Part shown: piece after piece, positions 44,226 to 56,045 of the stretch | Position numbering within the stretch: position 1 is the first letter of the stretch | How the letters are laid out: the number at the start of each line of letters is the position of its first letter | The notes under the pieces: generated by a model | Databases searched by the model: none | Seen by the model: only the letters and a program-made list of their open reading frames with translations | What the model was told of the DNA's origin: nothing | Assembly (NCBI GenBank): GCA_050084985.1 | Contig: JBITNC010000001.1 | Span: forward strand, 49,972,001-50,036,000 | Source of the DNA: Nageia nagi | Taxonomy: Eukaryota > Pinophyta | DNA: 64,000 nt | Direction of reading: 5' to 3' | Position numbers and translations under genes: made by a program

Positions 44226-46139
44226 TGTTGATCGATATAGCATAACCTCAAAGGGTTTGGTCTGACCATGTTCTCCATTGACCGCAATAGTAGGTTCCTT
44301 AAAAGAGCAGAAGGTGGTGGGGATATGTTCATGCTGGTTTTCTACTTAATCTCTGGTTTATAGGTTGATTCCTATCTATATTTAAGGTTAAAAGTAATAG
44401 GAAAGGAATGAAAGGATAAAGAGTTATAGGAAAGAGACAAGTAAATAAAAGAGCTTAAATAAGAAATATACAACCCAAGCATTATAGCATAAGAAACAAT
44501 CCATAGCCAAGATTAAGAATAGCAAACTATCTCACACCTAGGGTCTCACAATCACAATACACAACCATAATTTGAAGAAAAAATTTCAAATATAACATCC
44601 ACAAGAGCAATAAATAGCCACTTTATTGCAAGAGGGCAAAGCATTATCTATTTGTATTATTATATGTGAATAAATCTTACAGATTTGAGAAAATTTGCTC
44701 AAATGTTTGATCTCTTTGATATGTAAGGGTTAGCTATTTATACAACTTCCCCTCCTTCTTGAGTGGTTGGGTTTCATTAATGTACATAATTGCTAGCATT
44801 GAATGAAATAACTAAAATAATACTATTTACATAAATACTACAACTATGTTAGATTACACAGTGGATAAGTACCAACCCATGACTATTTGGGAATTTGTAA
44901 TTTCTGAATAGCCATGTCCATAGAGCCATAATCCTTCTAACATATCATTGATTGCTTCTTCTTCAACCCTATAGTTGATTAGAGATAACACTGTAGCTAA
45001 TTGAGTAATTATTTGACTACAAATTGATGGTACAATTTGGTACAATGCTCTATCAGCTTCTATCTACTTTTCTACAATCTGTATGATCTCTATTATAGAT
45101 GTCAATAATTAGAGTAATGGTGGTTGATAGACATTATGTTAACTTGGTTCAAGAAGAAATTGCCACTGTTATGTGGAAATGAGTTGGTGTTGACACATTA
45201 ACAGGCATCGAGGGTCAAACACTTAAGATAAAGTGGACATGGGTGTTCCTTCTTATGCATTACTCTTACCTTTGCTTGGCAAGTTCTATGTTGTTCATCT
45301 AGGCTTTGTTGATGATCTAGTTCTTCCAAGACCCATTGATTTTAGTCAAAAATCATGACATCATCTCTCTAAATTAGTGAGCTCTATTGATGATTTAGTT
45401 CTTCTAGGACCTACTAATTTTAGCTAAAAATCATGATGTCATCTCTCAAAATCGGTAGGATTTGTTAATGATCTAGTTCTTTCAAGACCTATTAATTTCA
45501 ACCAAAAATCATGACATTATCTCTTAGAATTGATAGGCTCTATTGATGATTTGGTTCTTCTAGGACCCATTGATTTCCACAAAAAATCATGACATCATCT
45601 CTCAAAATTGATAGGTTTTATTGATGATCTAGTTCTTTTGGGACCCGTTGATTTCAACCCAAAATCATGACATCATCTCTCAGAATTGGTAGGCTTTGTT
45701 GATGATCTAGTTCTTTTGAAACTTGTTGATTTTAGCCCAAAATCATGACATCATATCTTAGAATTGGTGGGCTCTATTGATGATCTAGTTCTGAATTTAT
45801 GCAAGTCCTGGATACTTGTGTCAACAATTCCTGAACACTCTAAGGGAATATATATAACTCTTGAACATTCTTATTTACATAACTTTCAAGTATTCTTTAC
45901 AATTCTCCTAGGTACTCTTATTTACAAAACTAACACTCTAAGAGAAAGAAATTAGAAGAGGAGGGATTAACAAGAATGAAAAAATACAAGAATTTACAAC
46001 TCATAGAGACTCTGAGAGAATAATATGCCTACCAAGCACTCTTGTATACATAACTCTCAGGCACTAAAGAATAAAAAAATAGAGAATAAAGAATAATTTA
46101 GAATCACCCTAATTTAGAGTGTAATTATGGAAGAATACA
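44226..46139 (-). repeat. G8 left LTR (3' LTR)
   Basis: Begins TGTTGATCGATATAGC and ends ..GGAAGAATACA. It contains the 79-bp array (45302-45793) and TATA-like text (TAGCTATTTATAC near 44735). Confidence 0.88.
45302..45793. repeat. 79-bp tandem array in G8 left LTR (about 6.2 units)
   Basis: Units start GGCTYTRTTGATGATCTRGT and contain a nearly constant AAAATCATGACATCATCTCT core. Cores by unit: TGACATCA, TGATGTCA, TGACATTA, TGACATCA, TGACATCA, TGACATCA. Probable U3 enhancer array. Confidence 0.85.
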
Positions 46140-46499
46140 ATCTTTTGGTGGCTCTTTGGGGTCTCTACCTACTAGAGAATAGAACCCTCTAATTGCTACT
46201 TCTAGTAGCTTATCCAAAAGTAGACTTGGTAGAGGTCTCAGCTGTAACAATCAGCTCTATCGAGAGGAATGGCTGCATCTTTTTATTTGGATAATTGAGA
46301 TCTTTATAGTTAATCTATGATAAGATAGGGGATGTCTTAATCTTCATTGTATCTACTTTAAATCCTATTAGAACATTATCTAGTCTTCTAGCATGCAAAA
46401 ATATTGTAATTGCTTCCTAAGCCAACTCATTTATTTATTGTAAGTTTGAGACTTACTTCTTAGATAAAGATTGTTCAGAGAATTGAATGGTATTAGCTA
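46140..46499 (-). other. G8 segment between extra ORF and 3' LTR
   Basis: Contains the presumed polypurine stretch next to the LTR (minus strand GCCACCAAAAGA, a weak match) and no supported gene. Confidence 0.4.
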
Positions 46500-49400
46500 C
46501 CCAACTGGTAGCACTACCCTGTACAAATTGTTCTTCCCATAATTTGGGAGCCTTCATCTCAATCAAAGAATTTATTAATGAATGCTAGCTTTGTTGTGAG
46601 CTGATGCAAATATCTTGATTTGGGAGATATTGTTGTTATGTCTTTTTCAATCAAGATCATTAAATGGGCATGCATTTTTTGTAATACTATCCTAGGTGTA
46701 TCCAAGGCCAACTTATGGAGAGCGGTTTGAATATGGAACTCCTTGATCACTTGTATAGTTTCTTCCTTTAGCAAATGCAAGTGTGATAATGTTATCATTT
46801 TATTATTGACTTGGTCCACCAAGGAGTTTTTGAAATTCTTCATGAATAATAACAACTCTACATTATCATCAGGTAAAACTTTATTTGTTGCAATGATAGT
46901 TTGTAGCTCATCCTTAACTTGCTTGATCTTCTAGGCATTAATGATTGCAACCTAAGCTTTGAGATCTTGTATTATTTGATTTGGAACATCTAGCTCAGCT
47001 TTTGTTGTTGTTATGCTCTTGTCAAACTTTTCTATCTTAGTCTCCATTGGTTGAAGACTTTTGCTAGCTGCTATTGAAATATTTACCAAGAATATTAACT
47101 GGTTAATTATCAGTGCACTCTACATATTTACATCTATTATAGCCATGGGAGTAATATCTAGTTTCCCTTCTTTGAAAGGCATCTGTGCTATTTTAATATC
47201 TTTCATTTCTACTACCTTGCTCAAAATTCTCAACTATTGCTCAGAAAGCATAGGAGACTTATTAACAAAAGTTGCCCAATTAATGGGCTCTATAATTTGT
47301 GTAGAAAAAATTGATTTTATTTCCTCTTACAAGGCTATAGGAATCGAATAATGGGGAGTAGTAATTTTACTTGAAATAGGTATCTTAACTTGTTGAATAG
47401 GTTGTGACTGCTAAGGAGGTGTTAAGTGTTGAACTTCTAGTTCTAGCTCTGCCTCTTCCATGACCTTGTCTTGGTCCTCAGTCTTATCCATTGGGCTAGA
47501 GTCTTTCTTTTTTCCAAATTCATAATAATCATCTCTTAATCCTCCTCTGGGTACAACTGGTATAGATCCATCAGCTCTAGGTATGATTCCCTTGCCTTGT
47601 TGAATTTGGGTATTCTCCTTTTTTAGGGTTTATTCTTATGCTTGGACTTCTCATGTAGTATCAGTATCTACATCTTGGGGCTCTCTTAATTCTTCTATAT
47701 CAAAAATTTCTACCTCTTTTGCCACCACCTTTTAAACTTTTCTTGTATCCTTTGAAGGTGAAGGTATAGTCATTTGTAATTGTGACCTTGTCATAGTGGT
47801 GTAGGGCTTTTTTACAAGCTTCTCTTCTTTCTCTAAGATTTGTTATTTTTGAGCGAGGGTTTATATTTTCCTTTTCTTCTTAGAAGGCTTTTAGGAAGAG
47901 GTGGTAGTGTTTGAAGGGTCTAGCTCTCCTTTATTTGGAAGCTCAACTATGCTAGATGGTTGTCTTATCTATACTAGCCTTTCTCTTGCAATAAATTTTC
48001 CTTGAAAATGAGAAGGAAGAGGTTGTCCCAACTTTGGCAAAGGATCTTTGGCATACTTAGCCTTCCAGTACTTATCATATTTGAATTTTTCAAATAATTC
48101 ACTCTCTATGTGGTGAATTTTTGTTGTATACTCAAATCTAAATTTTGTAGAATAATATTTTATTAGAACCCCACCCAAGATTTGCTAATTGGATGAGTAC
48201 TTCTGGGTTGAGGAAAAAATATTATCACTTATTTTCCTATTTTCTATATTTTCTTATTCCCTAAAGGGCCATCCAAGCCTTATTCAGGGCTATGAACTCC
48301 CAATCAGGGTACATTTTTGCTTCCTATTCATTTTTATTTACAAAATATTCTATATGAGGCCTACTATCATGGATAAAAGCTGGATGTTTTTTATATGACC
48401 TTATTACTTTGGTCATTTCTCTTGAAGGATCATACATCCATGGAGATTTCACCATATCTAGTTTGAAATTCTATACAATAAATTGAGCTATACTATCTTT
48501 ACACCCTATTTCTAAAAGAGTAAAATTTTTAGTGGAAGCTGGTATATCTATAATATACTTAAAATTACCCCCAAACCCATATTTGTTCTCTATATCACAA
48601 ATCTATCTTCCTATTTCTATTGAGTACAATTGATGGGTTACATATTTGGGTAATAAAAAAGGTTTCTCAAAATACTCAGACCTGATTATCGTGGTGCAGC
48701 TTCTTAAGAAGTACCAATCATCGATTTTCATTTCTCCTTGTAGCTCCCTCATTGTGCTTTTGTGTAGTCTGCTAGGGAGTTTTTTGATCAAACTTTTTAC
48801 TACTATTGCATAAAAATTATCCATAAACTCATAGTAGGATCCATGCAACTTACTCAAAATTGGTACCATCAAGTCAATTGGTATAGGTGTAGCACTAGAA
48901 CTCATTGACTCAACTGGTAGCCTAGCCTTCATAAGTTTGTCAAGATTTTGATGGGCAAAGAGTGACCAAAGATATGAGGAGTGTCTGAATTTTGATTTCT
49001 CAATTTTGAATAGACACCTATTTATCTCACTAGTAATGAAAGCTGGGAAGTCATAGCAGACTTGAGCCTCTATAATATTATAAGCCATATATACCATGGC
49101 TTCATCTGATTCAATATGAGTATTCTTTTCTAAGATAATTACCAATGCTTGCAACACTTCTCTATCCTTTTTTCTTTCAAAAAGGGCTATCTGATAGCTT
49201 GGCAAGAGTTTGGATTTCTTGTTATCTTGATATCTTCCACCAATCTAGCTCAACATTTCATCTTGAATGACATAAAAGTCATTCTTATTTTTTTTTAAAT
49301 CAATTTGTTTCTTGACATAAAAAGTCTAGTCTACTAGAATAGCAAATGCTTAGATGATGGAATAAGAAGAGTAATCTAGTACTACTTCAAACTTTGGTTC

Positions 49401-49768
49401 TAATACATCTCCCTCTTTTGGGCTCTTGAACATTCCTATTTGGTATCCCTTTTGGTGATGTTTGTATGCTAAGGAGTATAATAGCTCAAAGTAAGTAAAT
49501 GAATCATAGGGCACATAATAAGGTAGACCCTAGTCAATCATGACATCCCTTTTTGAATGAGTGAGTGACTTCCCCTTTTCGATCACCTCTAACATCTTGT
49601 GCTGCAAAAGAATATGACTAGGGGCTCTCCATGTGTTCATATGATTGATCACCCCATCTCAATCCAATTTATTCTTGGGGCATTCTCAAGATATTCTTCC
49701 TACAAATTTAGAAGGTTAGCATTGGGTTGATCTATTTTAGCTACAAAGGATGACTAATAAGTTGCCAT
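46500..49768 (-). pseudogene. G8 extra ORF after integrase, function unknown
   Basis: A minus-strand reading region of roughly 1,000-1,090 codons from a probable ATG at 49768-49766 to about 46500, broken by stops and a few frameshifts. The best preserved part is 49205-48603 (200 codons open: LLPSYQIALFERKKDRE, SDEAMVYMAYNIIEAQVCYD, SKFRHSSYLWSLFAHQNLDK, STMRELQGEMKIDDWYF), with more at 48178-47969 and a coiled-coil-like, Leu/Lys-rich part at 46855-46559. The N-terminal stretch has NTWRAPSHILLQHKMLEVIE and VPYDSFTYFELLYSLAYKHH. No transmembrane segment, signal peptide or known catalytic motif is evident. The position matches the env-like or additional ORF slot of some plant gypsy elements, but nothing supports an envelope. 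I do not recognise the family. Confidence 0.6.
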
Positions 49769-50349
49769 GATATCAACACCCTTCCTTGAACCTCTAGTTA
49801 TCATTTAAAAATAGTAATCTAAGTAATGCAAGGTCCTATAATTTTTGTATCTCTTAACACAACTCAGCTCTAAAATTTGTAAGTTCTAAATGCTCTGAAA
49901 ACTTGTGTGCTTGAAATTGGCTAAGTGTTGAACTAGAGGATATGGGGGGAATTTTATTTACCCAAGGTTGGTAAGGTTTCAATTAATGGCAATTACTAGT
50001 AAAGGATCTTGAGAACCATGCATTGTATGGATCAAGCTAACATAAGTTGGATAATTTTTTTTAGAGCACACTAGACTTAATTTATGGTACTTATGTGATG
50101 GTTTGTGAAATTTAAGGAAATCTTTTCTTAAATGCTACCTTATTTAGTTGATAACTGAGTAGTACATCAATATTAACTCTTGATAAAGCTGAATTAAAGT
50201 TGATCATTAACAACTACCTACTTTTTGAAAACTATGTGCAAAAGATGTATTTTTTTTTTACTATTTATAATATACATTGCTTTATAGGTACTACAAGATC
50301 ATCTCATTACTCGATAATGTTTCAAATAGATCCCATTTATGGGAATAGG
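49769..50349 (-). other. G8 spacer between integrase and extra ORF
   Basis: About 580 bp, AT-rich, with no reading frame worth naming. It may have held a subgenomic promoter or splice acceptor for the extra ORF; no clear signal seen. Confidence 0.4.
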
Positions 50350-51543
50350 TAATTCCTAGGACCTGATAATATCTTGCAATTTGAATGCATTACTTTGCAT
50401 GGCTTGAGTGATTATGTAAGTCCACTCCAAAGAGAATCAAATTTTTGGTGTCTTCCAAGCTTTGCTCTTTCCTCATCCCATTTGAAGATAATATCACTTG
50501 GTTCAAACTTTACTTGAGAGGAATTTTTCTTATCAAACCACTTCTTGATGATATGTTGGTGATGCTAGAATGACTCATATGCTTTGTTCTGATCTTCCTC
50601 CAATTTTAGGAGATGACTATATATATATTATAGTGGCTCAAAGTCATGGTCCTCCATTTCTTTTAGGATTTTTAATGCTAGTAACTCCATGTGTATTGGC
50701 AACACATGTCTTTTACCATATACCAATGCATATGGAGATGTCTTTATTATTTATTTTATATTGATCCTATCTACCTATAATGCAAAGTCTAATTGTGTAG
50801 GCCATTGTTTGGGATTCCCTTCAATTATTCTCTTGATGATTTATGTTATATTTTTGTTAGTTGATTCAGTTAACCCATTACCTTATGGGTAATAGTTTGA
50901 AGAGAACAACTAGTACACTTCATACTAAGCTACAAATCTTGATAAATTACCTCTAGTAAATGCTAGGCTATTGTTTGACACAATAGTCTATGGGATTCTA
51001 AAGTAGGTGATTATCCTTTTAATCATTTCTATCATTGCTTCTTGATATACATTTTTACATAGCATAGCTTTTGACCATCTAGTGAAGTAATTTGTTGCAA
51101 TCAAAATAAACTTGTGTCCTACTGAAGAATTTGGATTTATAACACCAAGGAAGTCCATACCTGTTGAAAGGGTTCTTTGACTACCACATGTTTGAGAGGC
51201 ATTACAACTTATCTCCTCTTTCCCACAAATCTATTGCATTTTTCACATTCCTAGGCAATCTTGAATGAATCTTGAAATATAGTGGGCCAATAATATCTAG
51301 TTTGTAATACTTTTTTTTTGCTATAGTTGGTCCACTGTAATGCCCACTAGAGAATCCATAATAAAATTCATGCAATATTCTATGGGATTCATCTTGAGTT
51401 ACACATCTAAGTAGGGTTTGATCAAAATTTTTCCTATATACATGGTCATATATCATGATAAATTTGAGGGCATGCAACTTGAATCTCCTTCTTTGAAATC
51501 TATCTAGAGCTTCAAGGCACCTACCAATTTGGAAATAAATCAT
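50350..51543 (-). pseudogene. G8 integrase, degraded
   Basis: Minus strand: the HHCC-type region lies in 51543-51202 (RILHEFYYGFSSGHYSGPTI, then KKYYKLDIIGPLYFKI; the later Cys pair is poorly kept). The core continues from about 51160 (GMDFLGVINPNSS, HKFILIATNYFTRWSKA, a VSNNSLAF motif in place of TDNG..F, and SNYYP.GNGLTESTNK near 50890). The C-terminal part ends with WDEERAKLGRHQKFDSLW near 50470-50420, the gypsy GPY/F-type region. Stops and substitutions at catalytic positions make it inactive. Confidence 0.82.
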
Positions 51544-51660
51544 GATTTGTTTAATCCAATCACTTTCTTGATTGAGTTGCTATTCAACCTTTATAAGAGC
51601 GATCATATGTGAAGCTTCAACTATATTTTCATATAGAGCCCTACCTCTAATCAACTTGGT

Positions 51661-51900
51661 TCACTTAATTTCTATGTCATATTCCATTATTTTAGTAATC
51701 CAACTAGCCTCTCCTTCACCTAGATCTCCTTGTATAATATAATTTCTTACATCTAGATGGATAGTAAATACAAGAATTCTATTATGGGAGACAAAATGCT
51801 TGAATTTTTTAAGCCCTTTCATTATGGAAAACACTTGATTTTCAATAAATGAGTATCTTTGCTGGTGTTGATGTATTTTTTGACTATGAAAGGTAATCAA
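51661..51900 (-). pseudogene. G8 RT-linked RNase H
   Basis: An 80-codon open stretch: FHSQKIHQHQQRYSFIENQV, FSIMKGLKKFKHFVSHNRIL, then IHLDVRNYI and WITKIMEYDIEIK. It matches the RNase H-type domain that follows RT in gypsy elements (YYSR.L...E.RYS..EKE.LA....KKFRHYL.G..F.I.TDH.AL). The TDH aspartate appears as HLD. Contiguous with RT on its upstream side. Confidence 0.82.
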
Positions 51901-52000
51901 ATGTTCTTCATTGTTGTCATCTTTTTATGCAAGAATTGTAGTAATGCTCCTATTTGCTCCATGTGCATACATAATGAAATATTTTGACATATCAGGATTT

Positions 52001-52822
52001 TTAAGCATAGGAGCTTTTGTTATAGCCTTTTTTTATTTCTTTGAAAGTAACTTTTACTTCATATGACCAAGAAAATACATCATCTTTCTTTAGCATTGAA
52101 GTGATTGGGGATATAATCTCTAAAAAATTATTGATAAATTTTCTAACAAAATTGATTTGACCAAGGAATGACTGTAAGGCCTTCTTATTAAAGGGGAGTG
52201 GCAATGCTTCTATAGCTTTTACTCTATTTGGATCGATTGCTAGTCCCTCTTTTGAGATAATGTGGCCAAGTAACTTTCCTTGGTTGACCATAAAAATTGA
52301 TTTTTTTAGATTCATTGAAATGCCAAACTTCATGCATCTTTCAAATACCTCTCTTAGATGTTCTAGGTGATCACTTCTACTTTTGGAGAAGATTATTATA
52401 TCATCTAAATAGATTAATATAATCTTATTTATTAGCTCACCAAATGCATGATCCATGGATCTTTGAAAGGTAGCTCCTACATTAGAAAGATCAAATGGAA
52501 TTCTTTGAAAAGAAAATGTCCCCCATTTAGTTGTAAATGCTATTTTGAATTGATCTTCATCTTTCACCTAAATTTGGTTAAATCTTGAGTAACCATCAAT
52601 TATTAAAAAATAGCAAGCTCTAGCTACTGTATGCAAGATTTGCTCCATAGGAGGGAGAGGATAATTATCTTTAAGAGACACTTTATTAAAATTTTTGAAA
52701 TCAACATAGAGTCTGATTTCTCCACTTTTCTTTATAACAGAAACTAGATTTGCAACCCAAGAAGAATACTTGATAGGATAAATAATTTTTGAATCAAGAA
52801 GTTTTATTAACTCTTGTTTCAT
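52001..52822 (-). pseudogene. G8 reverse transcriptase, nearly open in one frame
   Basis: 52822-52568 reads MKQELIKLLDSKIIYPIKYS, SWVANLVSVIKKSGEIRLYV, DFKNFNKVSLKDNYPLPPME, then FLIIDGYSRFNQI with the first catalytic aspartates. After one in-frame stop, 52567-52001 continues KWGTFSFQRIPFDLSNVGAT FQRSMD and IYLDDIIIFSKS, with Y-L-D-D at 52411-52400 intact, then RKFINNFLEIISPITSMLKK. Clear gypsy RT. Preservation is the best of the G8 domains. Confidence 0.9.
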
Positions 52823-52849
52823 AGCTTCCTCTATTTTTGGGTTGATTGG

Positions 52850-53280
52850 TATTTATTTTTGCCTATATGGTTTGACCTTTGGTTCAAGCTCAATTCTATC
52901 TTGGATGACATTTTTGTCATATATCTTAAGATCATCATAAGTCTAGGTAATTACTTGGGAAAACTTACAATAAATTTGAGACATAACAACCTTTTCTGTA
53001 TCAAAACACTCTAAACCAATTTTTATATACTTCTTAGGTTCTACTTTTAGCTCAACATAATTATCCTTCAAGATGATTGAATACTTAACCTTTACAACAA
53101 CTTCTAAATTAAATAGTCTTCCAAAAGAGAGAAATTCTTTTGGTATAACATTATTTTTGAGTTGAATGACATCTAATTCTTGGAAATGATTAAGCATTTT
53201 CTGAGTACCAAAAGTCTGCACCACTACTTCATCCATGAGGAAGTTCACAATATGCTCATCAAAGTTGAATACTTACCAGA
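52850..53280 (-). pseudogene. G8 linker between upstream RNase H and RT
   Basis: A 101-codon open frame at 53248-52943 (MNFLMDEVVVQTFGTQKMLN, LKNNVIPKEFLSFGRLFNLE, KKYIKIGLECFDTEKVVMSQ), followed by DDLKIYDKNVIQDRIELEPK and INPKIEEAMKQ, which leads directly into RT. It shows that RNase H, linker and RT belong to one polyprotein rather than separate insertions. No known domain in the linker. Confidence 0.75.
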
Positions 53281-53319
53281 AGTTTGCAACATTGGGTACT
53301 AAAGGTCTACACTGAACTT

Positions 53320-53745
53320 TGACTCCAAGAGCTCCTCTTTTATAATGAGCAAGATTATAACATGCCCCTCTTCTAGCAAGTGCATTAGCTATTTGGTTGT
53401 GCCTTCTAGGAATAGATATAAAATTGATGACTAAAAATGACTTCAATAAATCCCACACTCTATTCTTGTAGTTCTTTAGATAATAATGTTTTGCATTGAT
53501 ATGATTTTTGACCTGCTTAATGACCAATTCAAAATCACCATGGACAATCAGGCATCTGATGCCTATACTGATTGCTTTAGATAACCCTAAATAAAGGGCT
53601 TCATACTCAATAATATTATTTGTACAAGTCCATGTGAATCAAAAGGACAATATTTTGATAGTTCCCTTAGGATATTTGAAGACCACTCTAGCTCCACATC
53701 CATATCTACATCGAGAACCATCAAAATACATTGTCCATATCTCAT
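53320..53745 (-). pseudogene. G8 additional RNase H located between protease and RT
   Basis: Minus strand reads MYFDGSRCRYGCGARVVF (first catalytic D), TCTNNIIEYEALYLGLSKAI (catalytic E), RCLIVHGDFELVIKQV (second D), then HYYLKNYKNRVWDLLKSF and IPRRHNQIANALARRG, where the usual last catalytic D (NQIADALA) is N. One in-frame stop after KILSF. It is a complete type-I/archaeal-like RNase H by motif order. Normally it would degrade the RNA strand of RNA-DNA hybrids during reverse transcription. Known plant gypsy elements with a second RNase H (Tat lineage, and G6 here) carry it after RT, before integrase; here it precedes RT. Confidence 0.9.
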
Positions 53746-54016
53746 GTTCTTTATTAACAGTGACTAAGATTGGCTAAGTTTTCTTATATAAATAATAATT
53801 TTCTATGCCAACATATATGATCTGATATTTTAGATAATTTACTAAAAAAACTTTAGTTATTAGTAGTGATTCCCTTAGTGTGTCACTTTCAAATACTTCC
53901 ATTGGTTGTGGATCATTCATACAATTTTGTTCAGTGATCCTTTTGAGATGGATAATTTTGATGCCTTTATTAAAATTTTTTACCTATTTATTTTGAAAAG
54001 GAAGAAGAATATGGCT

Positions 54017-54388
54017 CTATTCTAAGGTTAGGTATCCTCCTAATTTAGCAGTAAATTCTCTAGAAAGACATATTTCGAATAAAGGTGGAAGATCAACTAT
54101 AATAAAATCTTGGATAACACAAATATCAGGGAAGGCATTCAAAGTTATTTGAACTTTTTTAACACTACCAACTACATATATTAAGGAAGAATCTAATTGT
54201 ATGACACCATAAATACATCTTGTCATATATAGCTTCATTCCATCTGCAACAGCTTTAGGGATCATAGTTATTGCAGCTCTAGTATCAATCATACAATTGT
54301 TCACTACCCAACCTTTTAGTCTTAGAGATAAATAGAAAGGTGAAGGTCTTGTTATACCTATTGGAGATGGAGGGAAAAATTTAGACAT
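54017..54388 (-). pseudogene. G8 protease (aspartic, retropepsin-like)
   Basis: A 123-codon open stretch: SPFYLSLRLKGWVVNNCMID, TRAAITMIPKAVADGMKLYM, then VKKVQITLNAFPDICVIQDF and LPPLFEICLSREFTAKLGG. The arrangement (VNNCMIDTRAAITMIP..., later CLSREF) is that of gypsy proteases, with D-S/T-G changed to D-T-R, so the catalytic loop is probably dead. Lies between gag and the additional RNase H. Confidence 0.75.
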
Positions 54389-54399
54389 GGAATAAATAG

Positions 54400-56045
54400 G
54401 ATTATCTACATTTTCCCTTTTTTACTATTTCTTAACTTCAAAGCTTCTTGCAAAAGATCTAATTGATCTAGTATCTTTAATACATCAAACATAGTCATCA
54501 TAGAAGGAGTTTTCTTTAATTCTTTCACAATATTATATGGAGCATATGGGATGGACTTAATTGATTTTGCTTATTTATGTGTTCTAAAATGTTGAGTAAC
54601 CTTTTATATATGATAATCAATAATGAAAGGATATCTCAATGTGCTAAATCTTTCTTTTTTTGGAACTTCTTTTCTAGTTGCAGCAGGGTTTGTTTCACCT
54701 AGGGCATTAGTACCTAGATTTGATTGAATAGTACTCAGATTAAATGGAACTTGATTATGTTAGTTCTAAGGCTAAGCTAAGGGAGCCTTAACTTTCTTAG
54801 GTTTAGCTTGTACTTGATTGGATGCTCAATATTGTTGAGTGGCTTAATGTTGCTATGGAATTACTAAAGAAGTTGCTCTAGTTTGAACATAATTTGCTTG
54901 TTCTACAACATATCTTAGAAGCTAAAAATTCAGCATTATAAGATCAGTAATAGGATCTAATGCAGGTTCTACCATCTGGTTAGAATGTAAACCCAAGTAC
55001 TAATCTTGATACATTGCACATGAATTTGGAAAATGAGAAGCTAAACATGGTGGACACCATTTCATAATGCTCGAAGCAACACTATCTGCAGAATTAATCA
55101 TAATAGAATTTTTAATTATTTTAATAGGATTTTTTTATTCTAGTTGGTTGACCTTGGGTTGAAATCTTGGTTGATACTAATTATCATATATTCTATAATT
55201 AAAACCATGATTCTACCTTTCTTGCAGAGTGAGCTTATTAGTTAGGTTCCTGATAGTTATCTTCAACTACCTTATTCTTTCTTCTTCTTAAGATTTAGGT
55301 TTAGTACCAGTACTTGTGGATGCAAGAGTGGGTAATAATAGTAACTAATTTTGGATAATAGGTTTGGAAGGAAGTAGTAAGGCAAGAACTCCAAGGTGAC
55401 CTATTTATGGAGCTTGGTTAGGAAGCAAATTCAAAATTGAAGGCATGATTATTTTAGGATACATCTTACCAAAGGACACCAAGGTATGTTCTAAGATTTT
55501 TGCTATTTGGTAAAAATGGAGAAATGTATCTCCTAACATAAAAATAAGCATATTGATATCAGGAAGAAAAGCTTTCTTGTAATACACCAAAGCTTATGCA
55601 TTTTTGGTCTAATCCTTACTGGTATGGACTTCCATGTTTTTTCAAATTTGATATTGAAATTATTAATGGATTTATGAGGATATATTTTGATACATGCTAT
55701 GAGGCTAAGGAACATGTGATCATCACCATATATAACAAATATTTTAATTAAATCTTAATTAAACTCTCCCCATGAATTTATAAATTGGGGGGTAAGAGTT
55801 CTGAACCACTCAGTTGCTTTGCCTTCAAAAGAGTGTGATAGTAACCTAGTCATCATGTTTTCATCACTAATATCAAAGCTTGAAGCCAACAAAGATACAT
55901 ATTGATAATGTTCATATGGCATCTTTTCAGAGCCATCATACTTAGGCAAAACTTTGAAAGCTGCTTGAGGTATAGGAGGTGAATTAGTAGCAACAACCAA
56001 AGGATGACTATTATTCCAAGCAGGAAAATCTGTTGGTTGAGCCAT
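54400..56045 (-). pseudogene. G8 gag, degraded
   Basis: Start codon at 56045 (MAQPTDFPAWNNSHPLVVAT), then AFKVLPKYDGSEKMPYEHYQ and LLSHSFEGKATEWFRTLTPQ FINSW, the conserved core of gypsy gag (..YDG....H...F........RL...L.G.A..W...L....I.SW..). Further leftwards is a cysteine motif WCPPCLASHFPNSC near 55060-55020, spaced C-x2-C-x3-H-x4-C rather than the usual C-x2-C-x4-H-x4-C. Several frameshifts follow before protease. Confidence 0.8.

Noticed and set aside
45302-45793. 79-bp array as a CRISPR-like array
   Set aside because: Units are contiguous and similar over their whole length with no unique spacers, and the array sits inside an LTR of a plant retroelement.
46500-49768. Extra ORF of G8 as a retroviral-type envelope
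   Set aside because: No signal peptide, transmembrane helix or cleavage-site pattern is visible. Position alone is not evidence for an envelope.
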